Shown here piece after piece: positions 22,977 to 34,247 of a stretch of 64,000 nt of DNA. The stretch's first letter is position 1. Each line of letters begins with the position of its first letter. The DNA comes from Ganoderma boninense (lineage: Eukaryota; Basidiomycota; Agaricomycetes; Polyporales; Polyporaceae), in contig CM035305.1 in assembly GCA_002900995.3 (NCBI GenBank), positions 2,898,467 through 2,962,466 on the forward strand. The letters are read 5' to 3'. Both the position numbers and the translations under genes were made by a program. The notes beneath the pieces were generated by a model. The model had not been told where the DNA came from, made no database searches, and saw only the letters and a program-made list of their open reading frames with translations.

Positions 22977-24426
22977 GCAGGATAGCTCGTGGCTAGAACG
23001 ATTTGAGACGTCCTTGGTTCCTTGCTTCACACTTGCTCTCCGATGGCCGTCTGGGTTCCTACTGTATGAATCGAGCTCTGTTGTACCTCCTCAGTCTTGA
23101 AATGATTATCATATCGCTCTGTTCTTGTCTGAACAACAGCCTCCAGCAAGGGACAATTGGGCCGCTGCTCGGCTGAAGACACCACGGACAGCGAACAGCT
23201 GCCGCCGCACAGGCGATTTCCTGTGCTACGTAAGCAGTTGCAGTGCCGCATCGATTGTGGCTTGACCTGTTCAGCTTTGGCCTGTGGCGGTCTGAAAAAA
23301 TGTCACGATATTGTGTTGCAGTGCCGCTGGTCCTACTACTTACGCAGCAAGCCCGAGTGCCAAGTGGTCTGAACATTCTTGCCTAACGCGGGAGCTCAAA
23401 GCCAAACTCATCGATGCGGTACGCTGCCCGGAGACTCCTGAGGCCTGCACCCTAGTCTCCGTGCCTCGATGTATGGCCGCACTGTGTCCAGATATAGGAA
23501 CTGGCAATTCTAAGGTTAAGTTAGCCACCTGCGCCCAAGCGTGTCGCCCGACGCTGATGCCGGCATAAAGCGATCGCCTCGCTCAAGGTTATGTTACTGT
23601 AATGTTCACCAGGATCACTCAGCGCACCTCCCTATATCATTCTCGCGCCGGCGATCCCGTTTAGCTCGTGGGCTAGAGCGGCATAGAGATGTCAATTGGG
23701 ATGGCATGACGACTTCTTGTGCGAAGTTTTGCTCTCTGGCGGGCAGACAGGTCAGATACACCACGCGCCGTCCGGAGGTTGGAAATGTGATTCCTCTTCC
23801 CGCAAGCGTCCTCTCTTCCAACACGTTTCCACCATAATGACAGATTCCAAGCTCGAGCGCATCTAAGTCCTGTCTTGCGTCTTCAAGCTTCAAGCTTCTT
23901 CTGTGTCCGTCCTTCTCTGACACAGGCCTAGTACCAGGGTCTTGATGCACCTGACAGAGGGTACGATCCCGCACCCTATACAGCCACAGATCGCGCTGAA
24001 AAGCGCTTGTGAAAATTTGACCGGGGATAGTGGGGAGCTTGCCTCCGAAGACAATTCATCGGTCGCGACCGGCCATACGGTGGAAGAGGTCAGGGTCGGG
24101 CGTGAGCGACAGGCTGATCATTAGCCCACCCCCGAGACCACACCCAAGCGAATAGTCAAACGAAGGCTCCGCGAGGAAACGTTTACTCTTAGGTACTGAT
24201 TGGATATTCATGTGCCTGTAAAAGTTACTATGAACGGTGTAATATGCATGAGATGCAACCTGCGACGTACAATTCGATGCGCTTGCCCCTCGCCACGATT
24301 AGAAACGAGTAGCGATCCCGACCATGACGGCCGAAAGAGTTTACCATGACATGGCTCCCACAAAAACGCGGCGGCATGGTTGTTCGATCGCGTAGAAATA
24401 TAGACACAAGGCGTACCCTTCAGCCG
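22977..24426. other. intergenic, no gene seen
   Basis: It lies between two convergent genes. Open frames on both strands are short, overlapping and without domains. It is long for the two 3' regions alone, so an unrecognised non-coding transcript is possible. Confidence 0.4.
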
Positions 24427-25156
24427 TCATCGGCGCAAAAGGATGAATACAGGGTCCCCGAGCACGATGCTCGTCAAATGTCTGAATGATCCTGTCAGGG
24501 ACATGAGAAGTCCGCCAAAGGACGCGTACGCCGTCCTGGTTCGGAGTCAGTGCCGGGAACGCAATAGCAGGACGCGCATCAAAGCACTCACACAATCTCT
24601 GCCGAGCCCCCATCGAACCTGTACACCTTTAAAACATGATGAGCTTTGAGCGTAAAGGTGGAAGAGGGGTATACAGAGTGTACACAGGTTGTTGTTGTTT
24701 CCGAGCCATTCAAAAGTGGGAGATGGGGAAAACGTGTGTTCAGACATAGGTTTACTCACCTTCCCATACATCACATATTCATAATCGTCATCCAGCCCTC
24801 TCCGTCCCTTCGCGTCTGGCCGCCATACGTCCCTGTCCTTGTCCTCATCCTCCGTTGTCCCCGCAGGTCCTTGTGGGTTACGCGATAGTGAAGACGCCAG
24901 GGCGAGGGCGAAGGATTGGCCATCTTGAAGTGGGAAGAGTTCGATGTTGTAGTCGAGTGTCAGGTCCATGTCATAGTTTTTCGAGTGCGCGTAAAGACGC
25001 GAGACTGAGTGTGGATATGCATCGTGGAAGGTCAGAAGACGGGTTAGACATGGTGGTGGCGCATGGCGCACCTCGGTCAAATTTCTTGCCCTCTTTGTCT
25101 ATGGCATTGATTGTGAAGATGTCATCAAAGAGGACGTTGGACGCATTTGAAGTCAT
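24427..25156 (-). CDS. RPB8: RNA polymerase I/II/III shared subunit Rpb8
   Basis: A small OB-fold subunit common to the three nuclear RNA polymerases, bound at the edge of Rpb1. Four exons (25072-25156, 24760-25004, 24592-24626, 24427-24535) join in phase to give 157 residues, close to the usual 145-150. Family landmarks are the start LFDDIFTINAIDKEGKKFDR, then LHAHSKNYDMDLTLD-type strand (here LYAHSKNYDMDLTLDYNIE), LFPLQDGQSFALALASSL, DDDYEYVMYGKVYRFD, and the end YASFGGLLMSLTGSFRHL. An acidic insertion (TEDEDKDRDVW) fills the variable loop before the DDYEYVMYGK strand. Expected to be constitutive and essential. Confidence 0.95.
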
Positions 25157-25429
25157 TGCGAAGCCCGAGTATACGGTTTACGGATGCTAGACGAGGAGGT
25201 GATTGAGGAATAGCTGAGATTCCGAGAATGTGCTTGTGGCCCACGGCGCTTGGCGCTTGCGAATCCCATTGACAGTCAGGCGTTTGCCGAACCACTCGAT
25301 TTGGCAATCTTGTAGGAACCGCCGTGCCGTAGCGATGCGAGTCGGATGTTTCGATTCCCATCATAACCTCGTACAAAACAATGCTACATACACATGTCTT
25401 GAATACAACACAATAGAGTGTCCATCACT

Positions 25430-27052
25430 CTACCACGTACTGCGTAGCTGTCGATCGAGACATTTACGCAGATTCATTTTCGTTTCCCCAGTTTTCCACA
25501 TCTCTACATCCGAGCGAGCCAATGACCCTTCGGAGCTGAAGAAGGGTTCTACACACGTCTTCGCAATGCTATTGAACAGATCTTCAAGAATCCATGTCAG
25601 GCGTGGTCCCGTCAACTCGATCGCGGGCTCGGAGTTGACTTCCAGGAGCTTGACCTGGAACTTTTGCGGCGCTTCCGGAGAAGGATCATGAGCGACCACG
25701 AAATCGACTCCATACAACTCGAATGCATTGGGGAGGGGCTATGAACGCGTCAATATCGCTGTGTTGAGAACATATGACCAAAGGTCGCACCTGGAAGTGC
25801 ACGCTCATCTCGACGGCCGCCTTGAATGTCTCGCCTAGAACAGCGCCGACCTGACTCTTCAGGTCTTCCACATCCTCCTTCGTTAGTATAGGGTGTTGCG
25901 GCTCTTGCCTCCGCGCCGCGCGAACAGCTTCTGGGTCGAGCGCCTGACCCATGGCGTACGGGGGCCGAGCCGGCTGCCTTTGGCGAGGGACCGGAGCCGC
26001 AGACAACACATGGCACCCGACGAGTTCGTCCAGCATCCGGACACCTGCCTCACCCCGCTCTGTTTGCAGCGACGTGTTCGTAAGATGTACAGCAAGGTCT
26101 ATTCCTGATGCCTCAGAATTTGCGGATGTCGAAGGTGACGTGTATGGAAGAGCAGAAAAAAGGGCCAGGATGCGCTCGTAGACGTAGACCTTGATAGCGC
26201 CGGACGCCACACAGTATACGCGCAGGTGGAACTAGACACGACTTGAATAACGTGTGGGAGTTCAAGTGAATCATGAGCTGACTTTGTGACCGTGAAGATC
26301 GCTTGCGGGGGGTATGGGCGCATCATCCAGAGGTGCTTCTGCGGGATCTAGGAGAAGCGGGGAACCTAGGTATTCCTTCGAAGACGTTAGCCGGGGACTA
26401 CTAGGATCGATGAAGCTCAAATGCGTACCTGGATAACGAAATGGCGTAACTGGGAAGTGACAACGGCGGTATCGCGAGCACCTTCGTCGCAACGGTCTAC
26501 ATCCTCCACGTCTGATTCGTCTTGTTCGAACTCTTGGAAGATGTTTTGCAGATCTTCTTTCGTGTGGAATAAGCGGAGACCCATGCCACGGTCAGCCATC
26601 CCGGGCTTGAGGATCCACCACTTGGATGGGTCTCCCTTCTCGATCTCCTCAGAGAGGTCGTAGAGATCATCGGACCATAGCTCGTCGAGCTCATCTGCAA
26701 AACTGAGCTCGAGGTCCCAAGTTCTTGGCACACCTCGGCGGAGGATGGAGTCCGGGTGCTTAGTGAGGTAGTTGTGGATGCACCGTGAGAGGTAGTGCTT
26801 GCGGATGAGAGCCTTTCGTATAACATAAGACGACGATAAGACCTTGGAAGCGGGATCGTGAGAGAAGGTCAGGTCATGGTCGAGCTCATCGTATGTCGCC
26901 CACTGTAGCAGGGAATGGGCGGAGGGGTTGGTGCCGTTGGGAAGGAAATCCTGGATGGTAGGTGAAGGTGTCAGAGACCGAAGGGCATCGAGGACAAGGC
27001 GATTGGTGAGGGGAGCAGAAGGCCAGGAGACGAACGCGGCGAAGTCGGCCAT
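25430..27052 (-). CDS. tubulin-tyrosine-ligase-like (TTL) domain protein
   Basis: An ATP-grasp family protein with a TTL domain, the group that includes yeast Pby1; fungal members are thought to ligate amino acids or act near processing bodies, substrate unproven. Four exons (26429-27052, 26283-26375, 25791-26231, 25430-25738) keep phase, giving 488 residues. The N-terminal part FVSWPSAPLTNRLVLDAL is typical of the fungal group. ATP-grasp motifs visible are KWWILKPGMADRGMGL (the lysine and glycine-rich loop), FHLRVYCVASG, ASGIDLAVHLTNTSLQ and LLEVNSEPAIELTG near the end. The ATG at 27052 is the first Met in frame after a stop. The second intron uses a weak GTCAGC donor. Divergent from MMM1, with only 200 bases between the start codons. 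Confidence 0.88.
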
Positions 27053-27252
27053 CTCGCCAGGGTCGTCGATGGCGAAGCACAAGAAATATTGATCTAGGCG
27101 CGCGTCCCCCGCAGCGCGTCATGGCGGGCGTCTACGTGGCCGTTCCGAATCCGAGCAGCGCGGCCGACAGTCTCAGTCTCTCGTCCCAGTCGTCGCGTCC
27201 CCACACCCGCCATTCTGCCCCTCCGCCCTTCTCTTCCGCCCCGCCGACAGCC
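27053..27252. promoter_or_regulatory. bidirectional promoter, TTL / MMM1
   Basis: The 200 bases between the two divergent start codons must hold both core promoters. The MMM1 side is C/T-rich (CTCTCGTCCCAG...), typical of fungal leaders. If MMM1 starts at the upstream in-frame ATG at 27121, only 68 bases remain. Confidence 0.6.
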
Positions 27253-28447
27253 ATGGCGTCGGCATATGTCTTCACGCTGCAGCCAACCTTTACACAGGGC
27301 TTGATTCTAGGCCAAGCCTCGATCCTCTTCCTCCTCTTTCTCATCCTCAAGTACCTCTTCTTCGATACCGACCCAGAACACCCCTATAGGAAGGCTTCTT
27401 ACCCCCCGAAGATCGAGTATCGCACCAGCGAAGAAGCCCTTGCAGCAGCACGCGTCAACTTCAGTGAACTCGAGACAGCTGGGCATGAAGGAGCTGAATC
27501 TGAGTCTTCGGAGTGGCTGAACGTCGTTCTGCAACAGGTATGTCTGCGCGACCGTAACGAATGGCTCGTTTGTAACCCAGCCTGTTAGGTGTTGCACGCT
27601 TATCGCGTAAAGCTCCGCGGCGGCCTTTCTGGTGCAGATGGCGATGAAGTAGCTCGTCAGCGCGTGGAGGCCTATGCGAACAGAATGCGTCCAACAGGCC
27701 TACTTGTACGTCTCAAAACCCCTCTGTAGCCGTCCCAACCCTCAACGTTGCAACAGGACTACATCAAGGTTCATTCTGTTGATCTAGGCTCATCTGCGCC
27801 TCGCCTGTTGAACGCGCGTATTCGCCGCGACTTGTCGTCTGGTTCTGACCCAGTAAGCACATACTTCATCGTTACCGACTGGATGCTGATTGTCGCTCCA
27901 GGAAATTGATTATGATGTACGATATATGGACTCTGTCTCCATATCCATATCCACGTCGGTGCTCTTCAACTACCCATTTCCTTCGTTTGCACGCCTACCT
28001 GTTTCACTCACTATTTCATTATCCCTATTTGCGTCATCCGTAAGTACACGGTGTCATGGAGACGCAGCGCAACCGACACTCACGATCGTATGTGATGCAG
28101 GTTCGCCTAACTCCCCCGCACCCTCACTCGCCACATCCAACAATCACATTCACGCTTCCGCCCCCACATTCCGATTTTACACTTGATATCCAAACGACCT
28201 CTCTGATGGGGAGCCGTGCGAAGCTTGAGGATGTACCGAAAATTCACGAGCTCATTCAGAATCAGGTGAGTCGGTCCTTTCTGATTGCCTTGACATTTGA
28301 TTTCTGTCCTGACGGTCTCTATAGATACGTCGAGTGATCATGGACAAGGGCACGTGGAAAGTCGTACTTCCTGGTCTCGCCAGCGTGAGCGAGGTCAAGG
28401 AGGACGTGAAAATGGAGCAAAGGCTCGCGGACAAGACAATCGAATAG
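27253..28447 (+). CDS. MMM1: ERMES subunit Mmm1 (SMP domain)
   Basis: The ER-anchored subunit of the ER-mitochondria encounter structure, which binds and moves phospholipids with Mdm12, Mdm34 and Mdm10. Six exons (27253-27537, 27589-27705, 27757-27852, 27902-28039, 28101-28265, 28325-28447) keep phase and give 307 residues. A short N-terminal part is followed by a transmembrane helix (FTQGLILGQASILFLLFLIL, about residues 12-34), the usual FTQG-LILGQ signature. The SMP domain then runs from WLNVVLQQVLHAYR through LNARIRRDL to the end (MDKGTWKVVLPGL). An in-frame ATG at 27121 would add 44 Ser/Pro-rich residues; I prefer 27253 because the added stretch looks like leader sequence and luminal tails of Mmm1 are usually short. 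The exon 4 segment is slightly unusual in wording for the family, but its borders are clean. Confidence 0.88.
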
Positions 28448-29744
28448 AGTTACATATACCCCTCATGATCGTCACGACTATTCATGATTTATCACGAGTA
28501 AGTGACTGTTTCTCTCCCTGGCTCATCACGGAACCGGCTGAACGACACTGTTCTAGGGCACATACGATATGTAATTGTATAATATACATCTGTGATGTTG
28601 TAATGGGATTGGCAGTGAAGCAGAATAGAAACTCGACACAATTCAGACACTACAGTAGAACTCGATGGTACAGGTCATTCATGAGCCCCAGTGAGAACAC
28701 CCTTTATCTGGCGGGATCCAGAGGTATCTAAGGGACGGAGGTATAAGTAGATATCGACAGACGCGATTAGATCCCCCAATTGGTCTCAGGATATAATTGC
28801 AATATATCTCTTTATTCCTGCTAGTATCCTACGGAATCCTTTCGCGTCCGGGCGCATCTGCATGTATCTCGTCCACCAGATATATTCAAACATCTACAGA
28901 TACAAAGAACCCCGCGCTATGCATTGAAAACAATCCGCGATAGCTGGCGTGCTCGCGCCCGCCCCACGCTCACCCTGCGTACCTGCGCCCCCCACACCCG
29001 CACCCGCACCCACCCCACATCCGCGCCCGCCCTCGCCTGACGTCTCTCTAGTCCCCGCTCCTCTTGGCCCATTCTTCCTACTACGTTGGTCCGTGGAATA
29101 AATAATCCACGCACCTGCCATCCGGCGTTGCCGCGCTATGCGATGCGACCACCAGCGACGGACTTGGGCCCTGCGCGCCGTTGCTGCGAGCTTCGCGCTT
29201 CGCGCATCGCGCCTGTGCCCGCTGGCGCTGTTCGGATCCCCCAAGCTGCGAGAATTCATGAAAATATATGACTCACTGGTGGGTGGCCCTGGGACATGCA
29301 CTGGAAAGCGGGGAGGAGGTGAGTATATGCGCGTACCGTTGGGGATGTGGATGTGGTAGGGAAGAGAGTTGTGTGGGGTGTTGGGGTGCGCGACTCGACG
29401 TCTTGGGAAAAACAAGAAATGACGTCACCGGTCTGGTTCACCCCAACAGAAAATTGTACAGTTCGCAGCGTGAGATGTACAGAAAACAGAAAAGAGGCAC
29501 AGAGACAGTACAGAACGTCATGTTCACTTTGAACAACTTGACGTCAAACAGCTCAAATGTTTCAAACAATGTCGATTTTCGACACCGTACGGGCGCTAAA
29601 GTTACATTAGATGCACGCATATCTGAATGGATAAGTTTATATATTTCTAGATCCTGGCAGATACAGGGTGTTTTCACTGGGCATGAGCTGCTATGCTTCT
29701 TGTCATAAGCTCAATCCAGATCTTCCTCCTGGTCTCACCTCATT
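28448..29744. other. intergenic, low-complexity, no gene seen
   Basis: Downstream of MMM1. A C/G-skewed simple tract of CACCCG-type units lies at about 28975-29010. The 173-codon minus frame at 28894-29415 owes its length to that tract and has no domain. The last 300 bases are AT-richer with no gene. Confidence 0.45.
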
Positions 29745-29746
29745 TA

Positions 29747-29851
29747 GGTACGCTCAGAATTGGCGTATTTTCGAAGCGCCCGAATTTCGTCGCACTCGAA
29801 TTTTCGGCTGTGCGGTGGCAGGCGCTGGCTGATGGTCACGCCCGCCCAGTC
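29747..29851 (+). repeat. left terminal inverted repeat of the MITE
   Basis: The reverse complement matches 30182-30284. The first 49 bases are identical; then a CA/AG difference, a short gapped stretch after GGCTGTG, and scattered transitions (C/T, G/A) up to CCCAGT. Confidence 0.85.
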
Positions 29852-30181
29852 ACGCCGTTGCGTGGACCAAGTTGAAGCCGTTTTGTATGTAGGGCTTCGT
29901 TCTATGTTTCCATTCGCTACACTAACGCCACGCCACTCCATGATGGGGTTGTTCGTTCATAGTAGGCAGGTGGGGTTGGCACGGAAGGCTGCTAGTCTAC
30001 GATCTGAGAGTAGAGTCGGCGCGAGCTCTTCTTGGCAGTACCAGCAGCCATAAGTACGGTAAGTACTTGTTATAAGAGTCAAAACAGTAGCCATAGGACT
30101 GAATGACAAGATACATAGGAGGGGACGGAGGGCAAGCGCTCATCACAAGAGGCTTCGGGAAGTGTCGGGAGACCACGCTGA

Positions 30182-30284
30182 TGGGCGGTAACTGGACGGG
30201 TGTGACCATCGGCCAGCACACAGCCGAAAATTCGAGCTCGACGAAATTCGGGCGCTTCGAAAATACGCCAATTCTGAGCGTACC
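30182..30284 (-). repeat. right terminal inverted repeat of the MITE
   Basis: Partner of 29747-29851. The outer 49 bases are an exact match, which suggests a fairly young copy; the inner differences are mostly transitions. Confidence 0.85.
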
Positions 30285-30364
30285 TAATAACCGAAATGCT
30301 CTGCGCCCCTGAACTTTCCTTCGGAACTTGTATGCTTTTACAGGGCACCTGATTAAGGTGACCC

Positions 30365-31966
30365 TCACATCGAATGCAGCGCTTCTGCAAGTGCTTGGTT
30401 GAAGCCGATTCGACGCCATCCGACGCAGGTGACCTTCAAAAGGCCACTATCGTACATGTCCTTGAGCAGGTCCATAATGAGCTTCGGGATCATGTAGTCG
30501 AAGACGACTGTTCTCGCGCGGATTGTCTCCAAGCCCTACAACAAAATTCGCGTTAACACTAAAACTCATCTCGTTTGCAGGCAGACCAACCTCTTGAGCG
30601 GCTTTACCCAGGTCTTGAATGGATCGTACATCTTGGCCGACATAGTGGAAAGTGCCGAGGTAACACCAGTGCGTCTGGCTCTCGCGATAGAAGAATTCTA
30701 CCTCCTCTGGACGCTGTGAGGCATCCTCCGGCACCGCTTCCCATCCTCCTTTGGAATCCCTCAACTTCGGGTTGTAGCGGTGGGTAGGACCCAAGACGAG
30801 GCAGCGTGTCCTAGGGGTGTGTTGTGACCAAGCGATTTCCTCGCTTTGCTTTACCATGTAACCACTCGGGACACTGCATACACATCAGTTATACATCCTT
30901 GCCCTTTCCTAGTGGACACCGTACCAAAGTGCTAAAACAGCCTAGGGGGCCAACAGATCTCAGTCAACATATGGACGTTGTCTAACCGCAGAACTAAGAC
31001 TTACTTCCGGTAAGACGAGTCTAGCACCAGAGGCCGGAAAGCGTGGGGTGCGTGGTAACTTATTTTCACCCTTACGACGAGGCTCTTTGAGGAAGGCACG
31101 AGCGTCGAATGTCGCTTCTAATTCCTCCTGTCGTGCCTTGACAAACATGAACAACGCAATGTCGTGCGCCTCAGCCACGGAATGCTACTCACCAACTCGC
31201 CCGCTAAGTCTTCCAGCCGCTGCGATCCCTCTCCTTGGAATGTCTGGACCCTTGCAATGTGCGTTTCGACCTCCGAAATTGACTGTTATGCGATAGGATG
31301 TCACCTCATTAATATTGTACAGGTCTGACGACGAAGGCTCTGACCTCTTGCAGCTTTATCCCGGTAGCCTTCTGTTCCTTGTATTTTACGCGCACAACCT
31401 CGATCTTTGTCGATAGCTTCTCTCTTGACTTGGTCTAGGATAAAGATGAGTCTCAGGATTGTGCTCAGAAGGGACTCAGCGTGGGCACGGAGAACAGACA
31501 TATTCAGCATCTTTCTGGGAGGACTCCTCTGAAAGCTCGCCTAGACGTTTGTCGAGGTGTTCCATATTCTGTACGGAAATGTAATATGAGCCCACGTTAG
31601 CTCTCAAGAGATTTGATAATCGGAGGCTCACAGAGGGATCTCCATGGACGCCGCCGCGTAGACCAACCAGTCTTGCCTTGACACTTTCGAGTTGCGATCT
31701 CATCTGAACGTTCTCTTCCTGGAGCGCGTATAACTCGTCGGCGTTGGCCATAGGTGAGCTTCCTACACGAGCCTGCAGGAAAATTTCGCGCTATCTGCCT
31801 CCTTCCCTTGGATTCTAGCACGGAGGACGAGACCTACTATGGGAAGGGGGCGACTATTCTGCAAGTCTTCGATTTCGCTCTGGACGCGTTGTAGCTCGTC
31901 GGAGAGCAGTCTGATCATTTCAACTACCAACGTTGCATCGCCCTTGGCCGGTTGTTGAGGGTCCAT
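30365..31966 (-). CDS. coiled-coil DUF6697-like protein 1
   Basis: Paralogue of the next gene. The domain resembles the DUF6697 type known from mushrooms; its function is unknown. The start is the ATG at 31966 (MDPQQPAKGDATLVVEMI). About seven introns of 50-75 bases join in phase. The N-terminal half is a long charged coiled coil (LLSDELQRVQSEIEDLQ; ELYALQEENVQMRSQLESVK; MEHLDKRLGELSEESSQK; KYKEQKATGIKLQE; RQEELEATFDARAFL). The C-terminal domain has GPTHRYNPKLRDSKGGW, VEFFYRESQTHWCYLGTFH, an intron, then VVFDYMIPKLIMDLLKDM and RRIGFNQALAEALHSM to the stop at 30365-30367. The layout suggests a coiled-coil oligomer presenting a folded C-terminal domain. No membrane segment. The MITE begins 80 bases downstream. 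Confidence 0.75.
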
Positions 31967-32274
31967 GACACTGGTCGCTGTTCTCTGCTTGTGCGAGTCG
32001 TCGTCCAACACAGAATCGCCCCCGAACGCGCACCCTACGCCCCCCGAGTGAACGACTTTCCATTTCGGGCTAGCACATGACCATATCTGGCTTGGTTGCG
32101 ATTAAGTACTTGATCTTGGTCCACAAGTATAAACCACCAGCAACAAATGAAGTACATAGACCACAACCAACAAATGAAGAGAGCCACGCAGACGCAAATG
32201 TGTGAGAGAGGACAAGCAATAGGACACAGGACATTTCAAGGACTCCTGTACATCATAAGAAGGCACTGTCAGCT

Positions 32275-33980
32275 TCAAGATTTGACCCTTCGCTTTTTCT
32301 GAGGGGGTCCACTGTCGTTACTTCGGCCACTCGTGGACCTCTTCTTCGGCTTCGATGACGCCTTTTGAAGGACCTTCTTATGCGTCCTAAGATTGTCGTG
32401 AAAGGATTGGTTGAACCCAATCCTTTCAAGCCCCCACAGGTCGACGGTCACAAGTCCGTCGTTGCACAAGGCCGAGATGAAATCCAGCACGATAGGTGCC
32501 ACTTGGTCCTTATGCAGGACCACTGTATCCAGTGCCAATGCCTTGTGTATCTGTCCCTGTCAATCGCGTAAGGGGAGAGTGCTGTCACGGCAATGGACTC
32601 GCAGTTCACCTTTGTGCCAAGTTCCATCGTCTCGGACTCTCCTATGGTTACAGGCGAGCATCCAACGCATTGGTACGTGCCGTAGTAGTACCAGTCATTC
32701 TGTTTCTGATATATCACTTCCCACTTGAGCTGACCCTTCTTCCGACGAAGCCGGGTCCCATTCTGATTCCTGGTCCATCCTCCGTCGCCACCACGAGCCG
32801 CAGGGTCGTACACAAAGGATGGGAGTAGATGTAGGCCACGAGAAAATCCATTTGAAGACCACTCGCACTCGTAAGATCGAAGCACCAGTAAGTTGAGCTG
32901 TCCACTGTGCGAGGCGTTGGTCGACTCAAATCCAGTCTACAATAAAAGAGAAATGCCTACAATTTCTTCAAGCATGTCCTGAAAGGTTTCGACCGTAAGC
33001 CTATGGTATCTATAAGAAAGCAATCTGGCGCGCATACCTGTGGAAGTTGAGAAAAGACCGCGGAAGACAGAAATGGTTGTAGATTCGAGTCCTTCGGAGC
33101 GCCCTTCGGAGTTGTGGCAGGAGCTTCACTTTGAAAAGCTTTCCAGTCGAAGATCGATGGAACCCGGTTATTGACGGCTGTCTTTGAGAGTTTGAGGTCA
33201 TTGGGCTGACATGTACGCGAGGTTCTTACTTATTAACCACTTACAAGGCGGACTTCAATCGCGGATATATCGTTCTGGATACCGTCTAACCCCTCAGTAG
33301 CTATCCGAAGGCCTTCGGTGACTCTCACTAATGTCTGTATAGGACTATGTTCAGTGACTTAATTCGCGTCATGAGGAGGATTTTACCTCGCTCAGTGTTG
33401 CGTTGTCCGACTCAAGCGCGTTGCACTTGTCCTGGTACTTTTGTAGCTTCTCCTGTAGCTCAGCGATAGTTTCGCTCTAGCCAAAGATCCGAGCATCGGT
33501 CTTCCAATGAAGCAGAACATAACGGTGCGCGGTACGGTGCATACCTGAGTCACTTCTCGTCGGCTGAGGTCTTCGATTGCTAGACGAACCGCCTCCTTGG
33601 AGTCAAATGATGACTGTAATTAACCTGTGGTGAGTTGACTGGTCTGAGTATGGCATCATTGCATTCTATGTACCGGCTCGCGAGAAGGTGGCTTGGAGCC
33701 TCGATGATGCGGGGTAGTCGACAGTTGAAGCTCTAGTGTTGCCAATTCCGACCGCAACCTCTCATTTTCTGCACGCATAGTCGTGCTATCTACAAGCACC
33801 ACTTCCCTAGTATACTAAGTAGTACTCTCTTTAGTAGATGCGGCGAGTCCGATGCATTCAGTGTTCCGTTCTCACCACTTTTCGGAGGTCATCTAACTCT
33901 TGACGCTTCTGCTGCAGCCTCTTGTGCAGCAACTGGAGAAGATCCTGACCAAGCTCCGGGTCGCTAGCGATGGAATCCAT
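32275..33980 (-). CDS. coiled-coil DUF6697-like protein 2
   Basis: Tandem paralogue of the gene at 30365-31966, same strand, 308 bases upstream. The start is the ATG at 33980 (MDSIASDPELGQDLLQLL). Exons join in phase through LQQKRQELDDLRKV, MRAENERLRSELATLELQL, SFDSKEAVRLAIEDLSRR, AELQEKLQKYQDKCNALES and IQNDISAIEVRL, a coiled coil like that of its neighbour. A linker (NNRVPSIFDWKAFQ) leads to the C-terminal domain: QLNLLVLRSYECEWSS, LLPSFVYDPAARGGDGGW, WEVIYQKQNDWYYYGTYQCV, VLHKDQVAPIVLDFI and LERIGFNQSFHDNL. It ends in a basic tail absent from copy 1 (KPKKRSTSGR, PPQKKRRVKS) that looks like a nuclear-localisation signal. The two C-terminal domains share the W-YYGTY / LGTF and RIGFNQ motifs. 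Function unknown. Confidence 0.78.
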
Positions 33981-34247
33981 AGTCTTGAGTTCAGGTCGAG
34001 GGGATAAAGCAAAGACTGGGTGGTATTGTTTGAAATCGTCAAGGTCGACGGTTGGATTCCATGCCCATCACGCGCACTCCGCCCAGACGCCCAGCGATAC
34101 GGCGCCTAACACAATCCCATTTCGAGATTTTTTTTGGCCATTCGACCAAGTCTTAGAAGCTTAGAGAGCAATGGTTTACGGGAATAGGATACATGGACAC
34201 TACGGCAACATGTACGTAGATCATAACAGACAACAGTACCGATTGCA

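Larger units (their letters stand above)
29747..30284. mobile_element. MITE-like inverted-repeat element
   Basis: A 538-base element bounded by inverted repeats of about 100 bases. Both ends read GGTACGCTCAGAATTGGCGT inwards and stay alike through AAGCGCCCGAATTTCGTCG and CGAATTTTCGGCTGTG to a GATGGTCAC block. It is flanked by TA on both sides (29745-29746 and 30285-30286), consistent with a TA target duplication as in Tc1/mariner-type elements. It has no transposase frame, so it is a non-autonomous element. It sits about 80 bases downstream of the stop codon of the minus-strand gene at 30365-31966 and may supply its 3' end. Confidence 0.85.

Noticed and set aside
26417..27082. TTL start at 27082 (a TTG-started frame).
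   Set aside because: No ATG in frame before a stop; the first Met in frame is at 27052.
27121..27252. MMM1 start at the upstream ATG (27121).
   Set aside because: The added 44 residues are Ser/Pro-rich leader-like and Mmm1 luminal ends are usually short; 27253 preferred, though not proven.
28894..29415. A 173-codon minus-strand open frame.
   Set aside because: Its length comes from a CACCCG-type low-complexity tract; no domain, poor composition and no splice or start support.
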